Position numbers and translations under genes: made by a program. This document shows, piece by piece, positions 19,211-27,435 of a stretch of DNA of 64,000 bases. The DNA lies in contig NZ_KZ614149.1 of NCBI RefSeq assembly GCF_002886255.1, positions 930,001 to 994,000 on the forward strand, in the 5' to 3' direction. Source of the DNA: Alteribacillus bidgolensis (lineage in GTDB: Bacteria; Bacillota; Bacilli; Bacillales; Marinococcaceae). The notes below the pieces were generated by a model, which saw only the letters and a list, made by a program, of their open reading frames with translations, was not told the origin of the DNA and did not search any database. Position 1 is the first letter of the stretch; the number at the start of each line of letters is the position of its first letter.

Positions 19211-19237
19211 ACAATAACGGGATATCTCCGCTATTGT
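19211..19237 (-). terminator. Terminator of the 33-residue ORF
   Basis: Stem ACAATAGCGG / CCGTTATTGT with a six-base loop, followed on the minus strand by eight T residues. Confidence 0.7.
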
Positions 19238-19264
19238 ACTAATAATTTTTAAGAAATATTGTTA

Positions 19265-19366
19265 TTATCGAACAGTGTAATAATCATTAATCATCTGCAA
19301 AATAGATTTTTCTTCTTTGTTTGGTGTGAAACGGCGTTCGTTTGTCTTTTTGTGTGTTTGTTTCAT
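19265..19366 (-). CDS. Small basic peptide (33 residues), possibly Fur-regulated
   Basis: Reads MKQTHKKTNERRFTPNKEEK then SILQMINDYYTVR. TGGGAGTGG precedes the ATG and a strong terminator follows the stop. The N-terminal half is rich in Lys and Arg. A Fur-box-like sequence lies 30-40 bases upstream. No family is recognised; size, charge and control recall the Fur-regulated basic proteins of Bacillus. Confidence 0.55.
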   Translation of the reverse strand: MKQTHKKTNERRFTPNKEEKSILQMINDYYTVR

Positions 19367-19394
19367 TCTAACCACTCCCAATTTGTTATATGTT

Positions 19395-19407
19395 AATGAT
19401 AATTATA
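19395..19407 (-). promoter_or_regulatory. Possible Fur box
   Basis: On the minus strand the site reads TATAATTATCATT, which contains the ATTATCATT core of the Fur consensus. It lies 29-41 bases before the start codon of the small basic peptide. The match is partial. Confidence 0.4.
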
Positions 19408-19492
19408 CAACTGTGTTATAAAACAGTCAATTGATTTTTTGGAATTTTTATAAAGATCTAAAAAGCAGACGCTAAGCAAATTTTTATAAAGA

Positions 19493-19533
19493 AATAGCCG
19501 ATTTCCTATACGCTAAGGATATCGGCTTTTAAT
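19493..19533. terminator. Hairpin terminator
   Basis: AGCCGAT and TCCT arms pair with AGGA and ATCGGCT, followed by a TTTTA tail on the + strand. No gene that it would serve is evident; it may be a remnant. Confidence 0.45.
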
Positions 19534-19739
19534 ATTTTATTGAATTATATATACGGAAAAATGATTGGGATAAGATTAATCACGGAACTGGTTAACATTT
19601 GAGCAAAGATAAAATGTTAATCTATTGTTTACCATAGGATGATGTTTAATAGTTTGTGTAAACATGTTGAAGACAAAAAAAGAGGCAGGGTATCCTCGTA
19701 GTTAACGACCAAGAAAACTAAGAAAGGAGATGCCCTACC

Positions 19740-20911
19740 TTGTCTATCAGTATAGGACACAACAACTTAGAAAATCAACTTGATGAAATGGTTCGAACGT
19801 TTGTGAAAGAAAAACTTGAATCCATCATGAAAGAAGAAATGGAGACTTTTTCGAACACGAACATCCTGAATGAAAGAATTACAAAATGGAACGTATCCAA
19901 GATCTTTGGACACCAAATACGGTCACATCAACCAATTAAATGTTCCAAGAGATCGTGATAATGCTTTTCAAACCAGCGTTTTTGAACCTTATGAAAGACG
20001 TGAACAATGGCTAGGTGAAACCATTATTGCCATGTATCAGAAAGGTGTCAGTACCCGAGAAATTAGTCACTTTATCGAAATAATTTTAGGTTACTCTTAT
20101 TCTCCTGCGACAGTTAGCCAGATCACAGATGTGGTGATGGATGACATTGAAACATGGAAAGAGCGTCCTCTTCAGAAGCGCTATTCTGTTCTTTATTTGG
20201 ATGGGACCTATCTTAAACTGCGTCGTGATAATGTTGATGATGAAGTCATTTACCTGGTAGTAGGGGTGACTGAAAACGGTTACCGAGAAATTTTGGGCTT
20301 CTATGTCGGCGGAAAAGAAAACTCTCTCAAGTGGAAAGAAATCCTCTTAGACCTCTATAACCGTGGTGTTGAAGAAGTTATCTTAGGTATTTTTGATGGA
20401 CTGCCTGGACTTGAAGAAGCCATGAAATCTGTATTCCCTAAAGCTGACGTCCAGCGTTGTGTGGTCCATAAAGTTCGTAATGCATTAAATGAAGCACGTA
20501 CCAAAGACCAATCTGCCCTGGCAGAGGACCTCAAGCCTATCTATCAAGCAAATAGTCATGAAGAAGCTCATAACCAGTTTGAGGCCTTTAAATCCAATTG
20601 GCAGAAGAAGTATCCGAAGATCGTGAAATCCTGGGAAAAGGATCTCTCAGTGCTTTTAACGTTCTTGCGTTATCCTTCGTCGATTCGTCCCATGATTTAC
20701 ACGACAAATATCATGGAGCGAATCATGAAAGAGTTCAAGAAACGCATTAAAACCATGAATAGTCTCCCAAATGAAAAGGCAGCTGAGAAGGTGGTCTATC
20801 TTAAGGTGAATGAATATAATCACAAATGGTCTGAGCGCAAATTACGAGGCTTTGGAACGGCCCTATGATGCATTACAAGACATGTTTACGCAACGGTATG
20901 GTGACAAGTAA
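19740..20911 (+). pseudogene. IS256-family transposase, frameshifted
   Basis: The mutator-type DDE transposase is recognisable from NGTYPRSLDTKYGHINQLNV to TQRYGDK. Catalytic acidic residues are in VLYLDGTYLKL, LGIFDGLPGLEEA and TTNIMERIMKEFKKR. The N-terminal 40 residues are in one frame, a short FEHEHPE piece is in a second, and the main body (from about 19870) in a third. A further one-base shift near 20850 separates RGF from the last 20 residues. The main open frame is 332 residues; the intact family length is about 390. Confidence 0.9.
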
Positions 20912-20920
20912 AAGGTGACA

Positions 20921-20962
20921 GGTGTTCTGGTATAGCCCCCGCGGGGGCTATACCAGAACACC
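20921..20962. repeat. Perfect 42-bp palindrome after the transposase
   Basis: GGTGTTCTGGTATAGCCCCC is followed directly by its reverse complement through a CGCG centre, with no mismatch in 42 bases. It lies ten bases past the original transposase stop and inside the right end of the IS. It could end the transposase transcript, but there is no T run on either strand. Confidence 0.9.
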
Positions 20963-21028
20963 TTCCCTCCTCTCAGTTAACTGAGCGATACCCTATAATG
21001 AGATTTACACTAACTTATTGACGGTACC

Positions 21029-21304
21029 TTAGTATGTTATAAATTGTGAATTTTGGAATAAGAAAGTACAAATTGCAACACCAAATAAACATACTTAAAA
21101 AATTTTAATGATGTTGTTCATGATTTTCTTCTTGTTTTTTCGTACAAAGAAATCTTTCCAATAATCATAATTTTGGCATATAGCAGCCTCATTATTTGTC
21201 TGACTTCTATTTGCTGTACAGGTTAAAAGAAGTAGTAAAGTAACAATTAATGCAAATGTTTGATATTCATTATTTGTGTGATAACTTCCAGTAAACGTAG
21301 CTTT
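21029..21304. other. AT-rich region with a possible lipoprotein-like remnant
   Basis: After the stop of the PepSY gene the same minus-strand frame stays open and encodes ALIVTLLLLLTCTANRSQTN, which looks like a lipoprotein signal peptide with LLTC as lipobox, ending near 21108. There is no start codon in that frame, so it is at best a fragment. Nothing else is evident. Confidence 0.35.
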
Positions 21305-22723
21305 CTAACCAATCCATTGCTTTACCATTGGTATTCTTTTAGTTACTAAATAATCCAAGACCCAAACAAACAATAGTGATATACCCACTAAAGGGAAGAA
21401 AATGCCAAGAACTAGGATAATTAAGGCCACTCCTTTTAACATCTTAAAGTTTTCTGGCAATGCCGGGGCACCCAGTTTCCCATTCGGCTTTCGTTTCTTC
21501 CACATGATAAGTCCACTTAACGGAATAACAATTAAAGCAAGGACCAAGAGGAGATTAAATAGTTGATTTATAAATCCAAAATCACCTTGGTGAAAGGAAA
21601 TCCCAAGGGAAATGATTTTTCCCATGATTCCATAATCTTTCCATCCTAATTTAGCTAAAACTTCTCCATTATATTGATCAATGTGCAACGTTTGTTGAGT
21701 CCAAGGCTTAGGGCGGTCAGGATAAACGTCAGCTGGATCTAGATATACGGTGTATACCCCAGTCTTGTCTTCAGGGAAGACTATTTTGTACCCTGGAATT
21801 ACATTCTTGGATTCTGCAATTTGAATGACCTTCTCAATCGAAATCGGTGTCCCCTCGCTAGCTATAGAATTTGGGACAGGTAAGTTCTCCGCGGCCCACG
21901 GAACGTCTGCTACTTCTTTAGTAGGGACAGTAGACTCTGGAAATGCATGTTTTTCCCAAGGTTGATCACCCACTGGACTACCAGTTCCGGTTGCATCGAC
22001 AGCGCTTTTGGCCATACTTCCCCAAACATCCGTCCACATTAGTCCGGATAATAGAATAATGGCAATAAACAATGAAAACCAAAATGCTGTCACAGCATGT
22101 ATATCACCCCAAAAAACCCGTTTGCTCTTAGAAAATCGAGGAAAAAGTATCCCGGATAAGGATTTATTTTTACGAGGCCACCATAAATAAACACCAGTAA
22201 TGATTAAGATAATAGCCCAGCAAGCAGCAAGTTCCACCAACCGGTTTCCTATGGTACCACCCCATAATTCACCATTATGTAGATCTTTGACCGATGCCAT
22301 AAAACGTTCATCCTCGTTTATCCTTCCAATGAAGTCTCCATTGTATGGATTAACATACACTGATACACTTTCTCCGTTATCCGTTGTTCCAACCTCAGAT
22401 GTTCTGTTCTCTTTAAAAGAAGGTGTGAAACTTGTAATTTCTGCATTTGGGTAATTCTTTTTGACTTCGTTGATTTGTTCGCTAGATGAAATTTTTTGTT
22501 CCCCTTGTTTTACATAATAAAGATCATGATACATATGATTTTCAATTTGCGGTTTAAATAGGTAACACCCTCCTGTTATCGCCAAAAAAATGATCAGCGG
22601 CGCGAAAAAAATCCCTGCATAGAAATGCCATCTCCATACCGTTTTATACAGAGAGGCTTTTGTATGTTTTTCAGTCAATTCTTTGGGATTTTTAATTGTT
22701 GTTTCTACTTTTACAGACTCCAT
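21305..22723 (-). CDS. PepSY-domain membrane protein
   Basis: A 472-residue integral membrane protein with five predicted helices: near residues 33-55 (FAPLIIFLAITGGCYLF), 160-182, 210-232 (FSLFIAIILLSGLMWT), 385-405 and 430-460. Large extracytoplasmic parts carry PepSY repeats (EQINEVKKNYPNAEITSFTP; IEKVIQIAESKNVIPGYKIV). Such PepSY-associated TM proteins (PiuB type) are linked to iron or copper uptake and reduction. It starts 16 bases after the regulator gene, so the two are one operon. AAAAGGGGACAACCAA precedes the ATG. Confidence 0.85.
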   Translation of the reverse strand: MESVKVETTIKNPKELTEKHTKASLYKTVWRWHFYAGIFFAPLIIFLAITGGCYLFKPQIENHMYHDLYYVKQGEQKISSSEQINEVKKNYPNAEITSFTPSFKENRTSEVGTTDNGESVSVYVNPYNGDFIGRINEDERFMASVKDLHNGELWGGTIGNRLVELAACWAIILIITGVYLWWPRKNKSLSGILFPRFSKSKRVFWGDIHAVTAFWFSLFIAIILLSGLMWTDVWGSMAKSAVDATGTGSPVGDQPWEKHAFPESTVPTKEVADVPWAAENLPVPNSIASEGTPISIEKVIQIAESKNVIPGYKIVFPEDKTGVYTVYLDPADVYPDRPKPWTQQTLHIDQYNGEVLAKLGWKDYGIMGKIISLGISFHQGDFGFINQLFNLLLVLALIVIPLSGLIMWKKRKPNGKLGAPALPENFKMLKGVALIILVLGIFFPLVGISLLFVWVLDYLVTKRIPMVKQWIG

Positions 22724-22738
22724 TTGGTTGTCCCCTTT

Positions 22739-23314
22739 TTATTTTTTTGAATGGCAACAAGTTTTACCATTCATTTCTTCCATAATCACTTTAATAGCTT
22801 CTTCAAAATTGTAGATGTTTCCACCAAATCCCAGTTGAAATTGTTTAGCCTGTTTTAGAGAGTCAAAAGTAATAACTTGCGGTTGACAGTAATTAAGGTG
22901 AACATCAGCATTTAACAAAAACGTCGCCATCTTGGCACTTATCGTTGTATCCTTTAAAAAGTCATAACAAATAATTTGGGAAACCTCTTTTTCGATAGCT
23001 TGATAGCGAAGCAGACCACAATGAGCGCAGCAGGTATGTTCAACTTGTTGATTTAATTTGATAAGTTGAACGGATAGTTTCGTATTAGAGTTTTTATTGC
23101 AATAAGAACAAATGTTAGCAGAAATATGGTGTTGAGGAGTACAAGTAATTCCATTTGATGTTTTTATTACTTTCTGTTGCTTAATTAATGGTTTTAAGTC
23201 ACGGTAAACGGTCATCTCGGACACGTCTAATCTTTTACTGATTTCAGAAACGCGTAAAGTTCCTTCTTGTTCTAACCATGTTAAAATTTGTTGTTGTCGT
23301 TCAATCGGTAACAT
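22739..23314 (-). CDS. ycnK: DeoR-type metal regulator, YcnK-like
   Basis: A 191-residue protein. The N-terminal DeoR winged helix-turn-helix is ERQQQILTWLEQEGTLRVSE, ISKRLDVSEMTVYRDLKPL. The C-terminal part is NosL-like, with CSYCNKN and CCAHCGLLRY pairs, a further cysteine pair near the end (TCCHSKK), and FGGNIYNFEEAI. B. subtilis YcnK is a copper-responsive repressor of the same architecture. Here its downstream partner is a PepSY protein rather than the CopCD-type YcnJ. An AGGAGG site precedes the ATG. Confidence 0.82.
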   Translation of the reverse strand: MLPIERQQQILTWLEQEGTLRVSEISKRLDVSEMTVYRDLKPLIKQQKVIKTSNGITCTPQHHISANICSYCNKNSNTKLSVQLIKLNQQVEHTCCAHCGLLRYQAIEKEVSQIICYDFLKDTTISAKMATFLLNADVHLNYCQPQVITFDSLKQAKQFQLGFGGNIYNFEEAIKVIMEEMNGKTCCHSKK

Positions 23315-23556
23315 CTGATTCCTCCTGTTTTTATGATAGTGATTTCAAAGAAGATAAAACAAATACGTCAATGATCCTATTGAACTGCTATTCTTAAAGG
23401 ATTCAACATAATTCGTTTATATAAATTAATTATAATTTAACTTACGTTTTAAGTAATTGTACAAAACGGAAAAATGTTTAAAAATGTTTGGAATTAACAT
23501 CATATTATTTATTAGAATTTAATATTTAAATGTGAGGACATAATGAAATATTAAAG

Positions 23557-24079
23557 TTCCTTCCATCGAAGAAAATTACATGGATACAACCGGCTATACT
23601 GATCAAGTCTTTGGATTAAGTCATATACTTGGATTTCGTTTTGCACCTCGATTGCGTGATTTAGCCGATTCAAAACATAATTTTATCGGTCAATCAAGTG
23701 ATTTTCCAATTGATTAGAGGTATCTTGCTAGAAAAATTAATTCAACAATCATTCAAGAAAATTACGATAATGTTTTACGATTAGCACATTCGATTCGGGA
23801 AGGAAAAGTATCTAGTTCACTTATTATGGGAAAATTAGGTTCATACGCACGCCAGAATAGGTACCCACTGCACTTCGTCCTAAATAGGAAGAATTGAAAA
23901 GACTGTTTTTATTCTAGGTTATATTTCTAATGAAGCATTACGTCGGGGAATCAAAAAAGATTTAAACAAAGGAGAATCAATGAGTAGTTTAGTGAGGGCT
24001 TTGTTCTTTGGAAAGCGTGGGGTATTAAGGGAGCGTCGACTTCGTTTCACCTTCAACGTGCTGGTGCTTTGAATATTTA
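23557..24079 (+). pseudogene. Tn3-family transposase remnant (TnpA C-terminal region)
   Basis: Reading across three frames gives YMDTTGYTDQVFGLSHILGF, RFAPRLRDLADSKHNFIGQ, VLRLAHSIREGKVSSSLIMG, KLGSYARQNRYPL, EKTVFILGYISNEALRRGIK, DLNKGESMSSLVRALFFGKR and GVLRERRLRF. These are hallmark segments of Tn3-family TnpA. There are several stops and shifts and no terminal repeat that I can see. Only about 170 of roughly 980 residues remain. Confidence 0.85.
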
Positions 24080-24080
24080 A

Positions 24081-24115
24081 AAAGCTTTAAAAGGGATGTC
24101 CCTTCTAAAGCTTTT
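24081..24115 (-). terminator. Terminator of cheV
   Basis: Stem AAGCTTT / AAAGCTT extended by AAGGG / CCCTT around ATGT, with a T run on the minus strand. It lies six bases past the cheV stop. Confidence 0.8.
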
Positions 24116-24120
24116 GATCA

Positions 24121-25038
24121 TTACTTTAATATTAATTTATCAATTTCATCGACTAATTTACCGATTTCAGGCTTGCTGACTTGGGCATTTGCACCAACTC
24201 TCTCTCCTTTGTGGTACAAATCTTCGGTAATTAAAGAAGAAAAAATAACAACTGGCAGATGTTTAAGTTCTTCATGTTCTTTTATTTTTATAGTTAAATG
24301 ATGCCCGTCCATCCTTGGCATCTCAAGGTCAGTTATAATTAAATCCGGTAATCGTTTATTATCGCTTCCATCTGTTTCTGTGAGAGAACTGATGTAATCC
24401 CAAGCTTCTTTTCCGTCTTGATATAATACAGAAGATGTGTAACCTGCATCCTCAAGAGTATTTTCGAGCAGTTTTCTGAGGATCGGAGAATCTTCGATGA
24501 TCATTAGTGTTTTGTGAGCACGGTCCTTAACATGTTCATCATTTCTCTGGATGCCTTGCATTTCTGAACTAGGAGCAATATCCATTACAATTTTTTCATA
24601 GTCCAGCAGCAGTGACATTCCTTGGTCCATTTTAACAATACCTATTGTATTTGCATCATGGCCTTGTGACAGGTCACCAGGTTTTTCAATCTGCTCCCAT
24701 GAAATACGGTGGATGCGAGATACCGAATGGACATGAAAAGCTACTTTCATTTGATTCAATTCCGCTATAATAAACTTGTCATATTCAGGTTGGTCAGCGG
24801 GTGGATATCCTAGTACTTTAGCAAGATCTATTACTGGGATTACTTCTTCTCGCAAACGTACAATACCTTCCAAATGCTTATGACGATTAGGTGTTTCTGT
24901 TATTTCTACTGGTTGAAGAATTTCACGAACTTTTAATACGTTAATACCAAATGTACCTGTTCCTACGTTAAACATAACGATTTCTAATTCATTCGTTCCG
25001 CTTTCAAGTAATATGTCTGATTGATTTGTAACAGCCAT
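24121..25038 (-). CDS. cheV: Chemotaxis coupling protein CheV
   Basis: A 305-residue protein with a CheW domain (NELEIVMFNVGTGTFGINVL, VREILQPVEITETPN, LEGIVRLREEVIPVIDLAKV) and a C-terminal receiver domain. The receiver has the acidic pair IIEDSP, the phospho-aspartate in DLIITDLEMPRMDG, and the conserved lysine in AQVSKPE. CheV couples chemoreceptors to CheA and adapts by phosphorylation. The ATG at 25038 follows GAGGGGGAC; an in-frame TTG five codons earlier is less likely. Other chemotaxis genes are not nearby, as in Bacillus. Confidence 0.95.
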   Translation of the reverse strand: MAVTNQSDILLESGTNELEIVMFNVGTGTFGINVLKVREILQPVEITETPNRHKHLEGIVRLREEVIPVIDLAKVLGYPPADQPEYDKFIIAELNQMKVAFHVHSVSRIHRISWEQIEKPGDLSQGHDANTIGIVKMDQGMSLLLDYEKIVMDIAPSSEMQGIQRNDEHVKDRAHKTLMIIEDSPILRKLLENTLEDAGYTSSVLYQDGKEAWDYISSLTETDGSDNKRLPDLIITDLEMPRMDGHHLTIKIKEHEELKHLPVVIFSSLITEDLYHKGERVGANAQVSKPEIGKLVDEIDKLILK

Positions 25039-25134
25039 AATTGTCCCCCTCAAGTGTTAACTAAAATAAACCAAATAGTACTTTTGTCTCTATTTTACCT
25101 TATTCTGAGCTGGCTGCAAAAAAAAGTATAAAAA

Positions 25135-25158
25135 ATCCGGCAGATTTTTCTGCCGGAT
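25135..25158 (-). terminator. Terminator of the SurA-like lipoprotein gene
   Basis: Perfect ten-base stem ATCCGGCAGA / TCTGCCGGAT with a four-T loop, followed by a TTTTTTATAC tail on the minus strand. Confidence 0.85.
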
Positions 25159-25169
25159 CGTATGAAGGG

Positions 25170-25955
25170 TTAAATATTAACGGTCACATCTCCGCTTTCA
25201 CGAAGTTCTTCTACTAATTTTTGAATTTCTTCGCCTTCTTTTTGCTGCACCATTTGTTCTTCTAGCTGTGGTTTCATCTCTTCAAAGGAAGGACTGTCTT
25301 CTCCTTCTTCCCCTTGTTGACCTTGGCTCATTTGTTCATACATATCCCGTAATTCATCTTCCGAAACTTCTATTTCGCCAGCTTCATCTTTTACTAACTT
25401 TTCAACTTTTACTTGTTTTTCGATGTCACTTTGAAGTTCGTCTTCGGAAAGATTTTCACTTTCAAGAGCCTTTTGAAACTCTTCATCGGATCCGAATTGT
25501 TCTTTCAAGGAGTTGAGTTCTTCTTTTATCTCATCCTCGCTAGCACTCAATTCGCGTTTATCTGCTTCTTGTACTAATAATTCTTGACCGATAAGCTGTT
25601 CTACTGTCTGTTCTTGAATTTGCTGTTTCATTTTGCCGCCATCGTCTTGCTCTTCAATGTTCATTCCTTGCATTGCATAAGTATTAAGAGTAGAAACATA
25701 AACAGATTCAAATTCATCTTTAGAAATCTCTTCACCATTTACCTCAGCTACTACGTCAGGTATATCTTCAAGGTCTGGCTCCGGCATTTCTTGTTCTTCA
25801 GGAGCTTCTTCTTGCGCTTTCTCTTCTTGCGCTTTCTCTTCTTGTCCCTCTTCTTGCTGCTGGCCTTCACCTTCTTGACCTTCTTCATCACCGCATGCTG
25901 CTGTTACCAATACGGATACAGCAAGGGCGAGACTTAATATCCACTTTTTACTCAA
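25170..25955 (-). CDS. SurA/PrsA-like lipoprotein
   Basis: A 261-residue secreted lipoprotein: signal peptide KKWILSLALAVSVLVTAAC with lipobox TAAC, then a 40-residue linker of Glu and Gln with repeated EEKAQ units. A SurA N-terminal domain follows (VVAEVNGEEISKDEFESVYV, QTVEQLIGQELLVQEADKRE, EDEIKEELNSLKEQFGSDEE). The parvulin PPIase domain of full PrsA is absent. It probably works as a membrane-anchored chaperone outside the cell. The strongly acidic composition fits a salt-adapted host. AAGGAG precedes the ATG. Confidence 0.88.
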   Translation of the reverse strand: MSKKWILSLALAVSVLVTAACGDEEGQEGEGQQQEEGQEEKAQEEKAQEEAPEEQEMPEPDLEDIPDVVAEVNGEEISKDEFESVYVSTLNTYAMQGMNIEEQDDGGKMKQQIQEQTVEQLIGQELLVQEADKRELSASEDEIKEELNSLKEQFGSDEEFQKALESENLSEDELQSDIEKQVKVEKLVKDEAGEIEVSEDELRDMYEQMSQGQQGEEGEDSPSFEEMKPQLEEQMVQQKEGEEIQKLVEELRESGDVTVNI

Positions 25956-26180
25956 AGGAATTCTCCTTTCCTATCAATACTGAAATGTATTGTAACATAC
26001 AGAGTGTAAATAAAAACATGTAAAATACATAACTGGCTGGGTTTATAAAGAAATTTAGTGAAAATCTCAAAACGATCAAATACTTGAATACTGATATGAC
26101 AGGCTGTATAAATTCTAGGTGCATGACGAAAGACAAATTTGTAAAATTATAAAAAACGTACCAAATCTCTCTAATTATCT

Positions 26181-26984
26181 TTAAGTAGAGGAAATAACAA
26201 GCCAAGGCCTTGCTTGTTCCCAGACAATGCGTGCATCTACATCGAATACGCGCTGCACATATTCATTTGTTAATGTATCGTATTTAGATCCTTTAGTCAG
26301 GATTTCCCCATTTTTCAATAATAATACGTTTTGTATAGAATTTGGCATCTCTTCTAGGTGGTGAGTAACATAAAGAAGAGCAGGGGCATTATCAAGATGA
26401 AGTAAATGTTCCAAAGAAGATAGAAATTCTTCTCTGCCCTTTACGTCAAGCCCTGAACATGGTTCATCTAACAGTAATAATGGGGGTTCAGCAATCCAAG
26501 CTCTTGCCAGGAGAGACCTAGTTTTTTCTCCTTGAGATAAATGTAGATAAGGGGTGTTTCTAAGATGATATATTCCAAAGAAATCAAGCCAGTACTCTGC
26601 TTTTTTGATATCCTCCGTTTTGAATGTTTTATAAAGGCCAATCGAGGCGAAAAGACCGCTTAACACCACTTCAAGAGCGGTACTGGTTTGTTTCGTCCGG
26701 TACCTGTCATCTAAAGAGTCACTGACCCAGCCTATTTGCTGGCGAAGTTTTTGAATATCAATTTTTCCATATGTACCTTGCCAACTCACCAAATGTCCTT
26801 TGCTAGCCCACACATATCCTGCTATAACTTTTAAAAGTGTTGTTTTTCCAGAGCCGTTCAAGCCTAATAAGCCCCAGTGCTCCCCTTTTTTTATGTCAAA
26901 AGTAATATCTTTCAGCCTTGGATTCCCTCCTGTGGTGACACTAACATTTTGAAAAGATAAAAGCGTATCATTAAAGTCTTCCAC
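26181..26984 (-). CDS. ABC transporter ATP-binding protein
   Basis: A 267-residue ATPase: Walker A GLNGSGKTTLLK, signature LSQGEKTRSLLAR, Walker B LLLLDEPCSGLD and H-loop YVTHHLEEMP. No permease lies next to it. It resembles the YlmA/ModF-like group of Bacillus ABC ATPases that occur alone. The GTG at 26984 follows AAAGGGGG; the frame is open 17 codons earlier but that stretch overlaps the terminator of the upstream gene. Confidence 0.85.
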   Translation of the reverse strand: MEDFNDTLLSFQNVSVTTGGNPRLKDITFDIKKGEHWGLLGLNGSGKTTLLKVIAGYVWASKGHLVSWQGTYGKIDIQKLRQQIGWVSDSLDDRYRTKQTSTALEVVLSGLFASIGLYKTFKTEDIKKAEYWLDFFGIYHLRNTPYLHLSQGEKTRSLLARAWIAEPPLLLLDEPCSGLDVKGREEFLSSLEHLLHLDNAPALLYVTHHLEEMPNSIQNVLLLKNGEILTKGSKYDTLTNEYVQRVFDVDARIVWEQARPWLVISST

Positions 26985-27030
26985 AGATTTTCCCCCTTTG
27001 CTGTTTTCGGAGTGGCCATCGTCAAGAAAA

Positions 27031-27062
27031 GACACCCTTCAAAGGACGAAGAAAGGGTGCCA
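27031..27062 (-). terminator. Terminator of the HesB-like selenoprotein gene
   Basis: Stem GGCACCCTTTC / GAAGGGTGTC followed on the minus strand by TTTTCTTG, only 12 bases after the stop at 27074. This confirms that the gene extends to 27074. Confidence 0.8.
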
Positions 27063-27073
27063 GATGTCATCTA

Positions 27074-27364
27074 TTAACAGCAGTCGCTGTTTGTTCCGCC
27101 TTTCATAACAAGTCCTACTTGCCCATCACCGGAACTTTCAACATCTAATGTCACGTTTTGAACGTGAGAAACGATTTGTTCTTCGATTGCTACGTTAATT
27201 CCGTTAACTTCCTGCTTTACATCGGTTTCTGCCGGCTCATCCAGAGCCAGTCCTAATTTTGGACCGCCTCAGCCCATGCCGGAGAAAACAACCCGGATCG
27301 TAGACATGTCATGTTCATTCATTACTTCTTGAATAAAATCCTTTGCTTGGTTAGTAATTTCCAC
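27074..27364 (-). CDS. HesB-like selenoprotein
   Basis: A 96-residue protein if the TGA at 27271-27269 is read as selenocysteine (residue 32). It reads VEITNQAKDFIQEVMNEHD, RVVFSGMG-U-GGPKLGLALDEP and ends SDCC. The SGMGUGGPKLGLALDEP block matches the known HesB-like selenoproteins, whose homologs have Cys at this site. Coding is clear on both sides of the TGA. A hairpin follows directly: GGUCC / GGACU around AAAAUUA, suitable as a bacterial SECIS. GTG start behind AGAGGTGA. The C-terminal Cys pair may act with the selenol. The substrate is unknown. Confidence 0.88.
27269..27290 (-). other. Selenocysteine UGA codon in the HesB-like gene
   Basis: The UGA is at 27271-27269 on the minus strand, within GGC TGA GGC GGT. 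The SECIS-like stem GGTCC / GGACT begins four bases later, at lower coordinates. Confidence 0.8.
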
Positions 27365-27435
27365 GATTCATCACCTCTTTCTCTATTTATATTTTAGATG
27401 ATCTCTTTATTTTTGCAAAGGAAAATGCAATATGA

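Larger units (their letters stand above)
19640..21028 (+). mobile_element. IS256-family insertion sequence, degraded
   Basis: The element carries an IS256-type transposase. Its ends share an imperfect inverted repeat: AATAGTTTGTGTAAA at 19649-19663 and, on the other strand, AATAAGTTAGTGTAAA at the right end near 21004-21019. GGGTATC and AGTTAAC blocks also recur inside both ends. TACCATAG at 19630 and TACCTTAG at 21025 differ by one base and may be a decayed target duplication. The transposase is frameshifted, so the element cannot move by itself. Confidence 0.8.

Noticed and set aside
25790..25860. Short tandem repeat that might be a CRISPR-like array
   Set aside because: It codes for EEKAQ repeats in the linker of the SurA-like lipoprotein; there are no spacers. 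No CRISPR array is seen in the window.
25948..26205. An 85-codon hydrophobic minus-strand frame between the ABC and SurA-like genes
   Set aside because: It overlaps both neighbours, lacks a ribosome site and is AT-driven low-complexity sequence.
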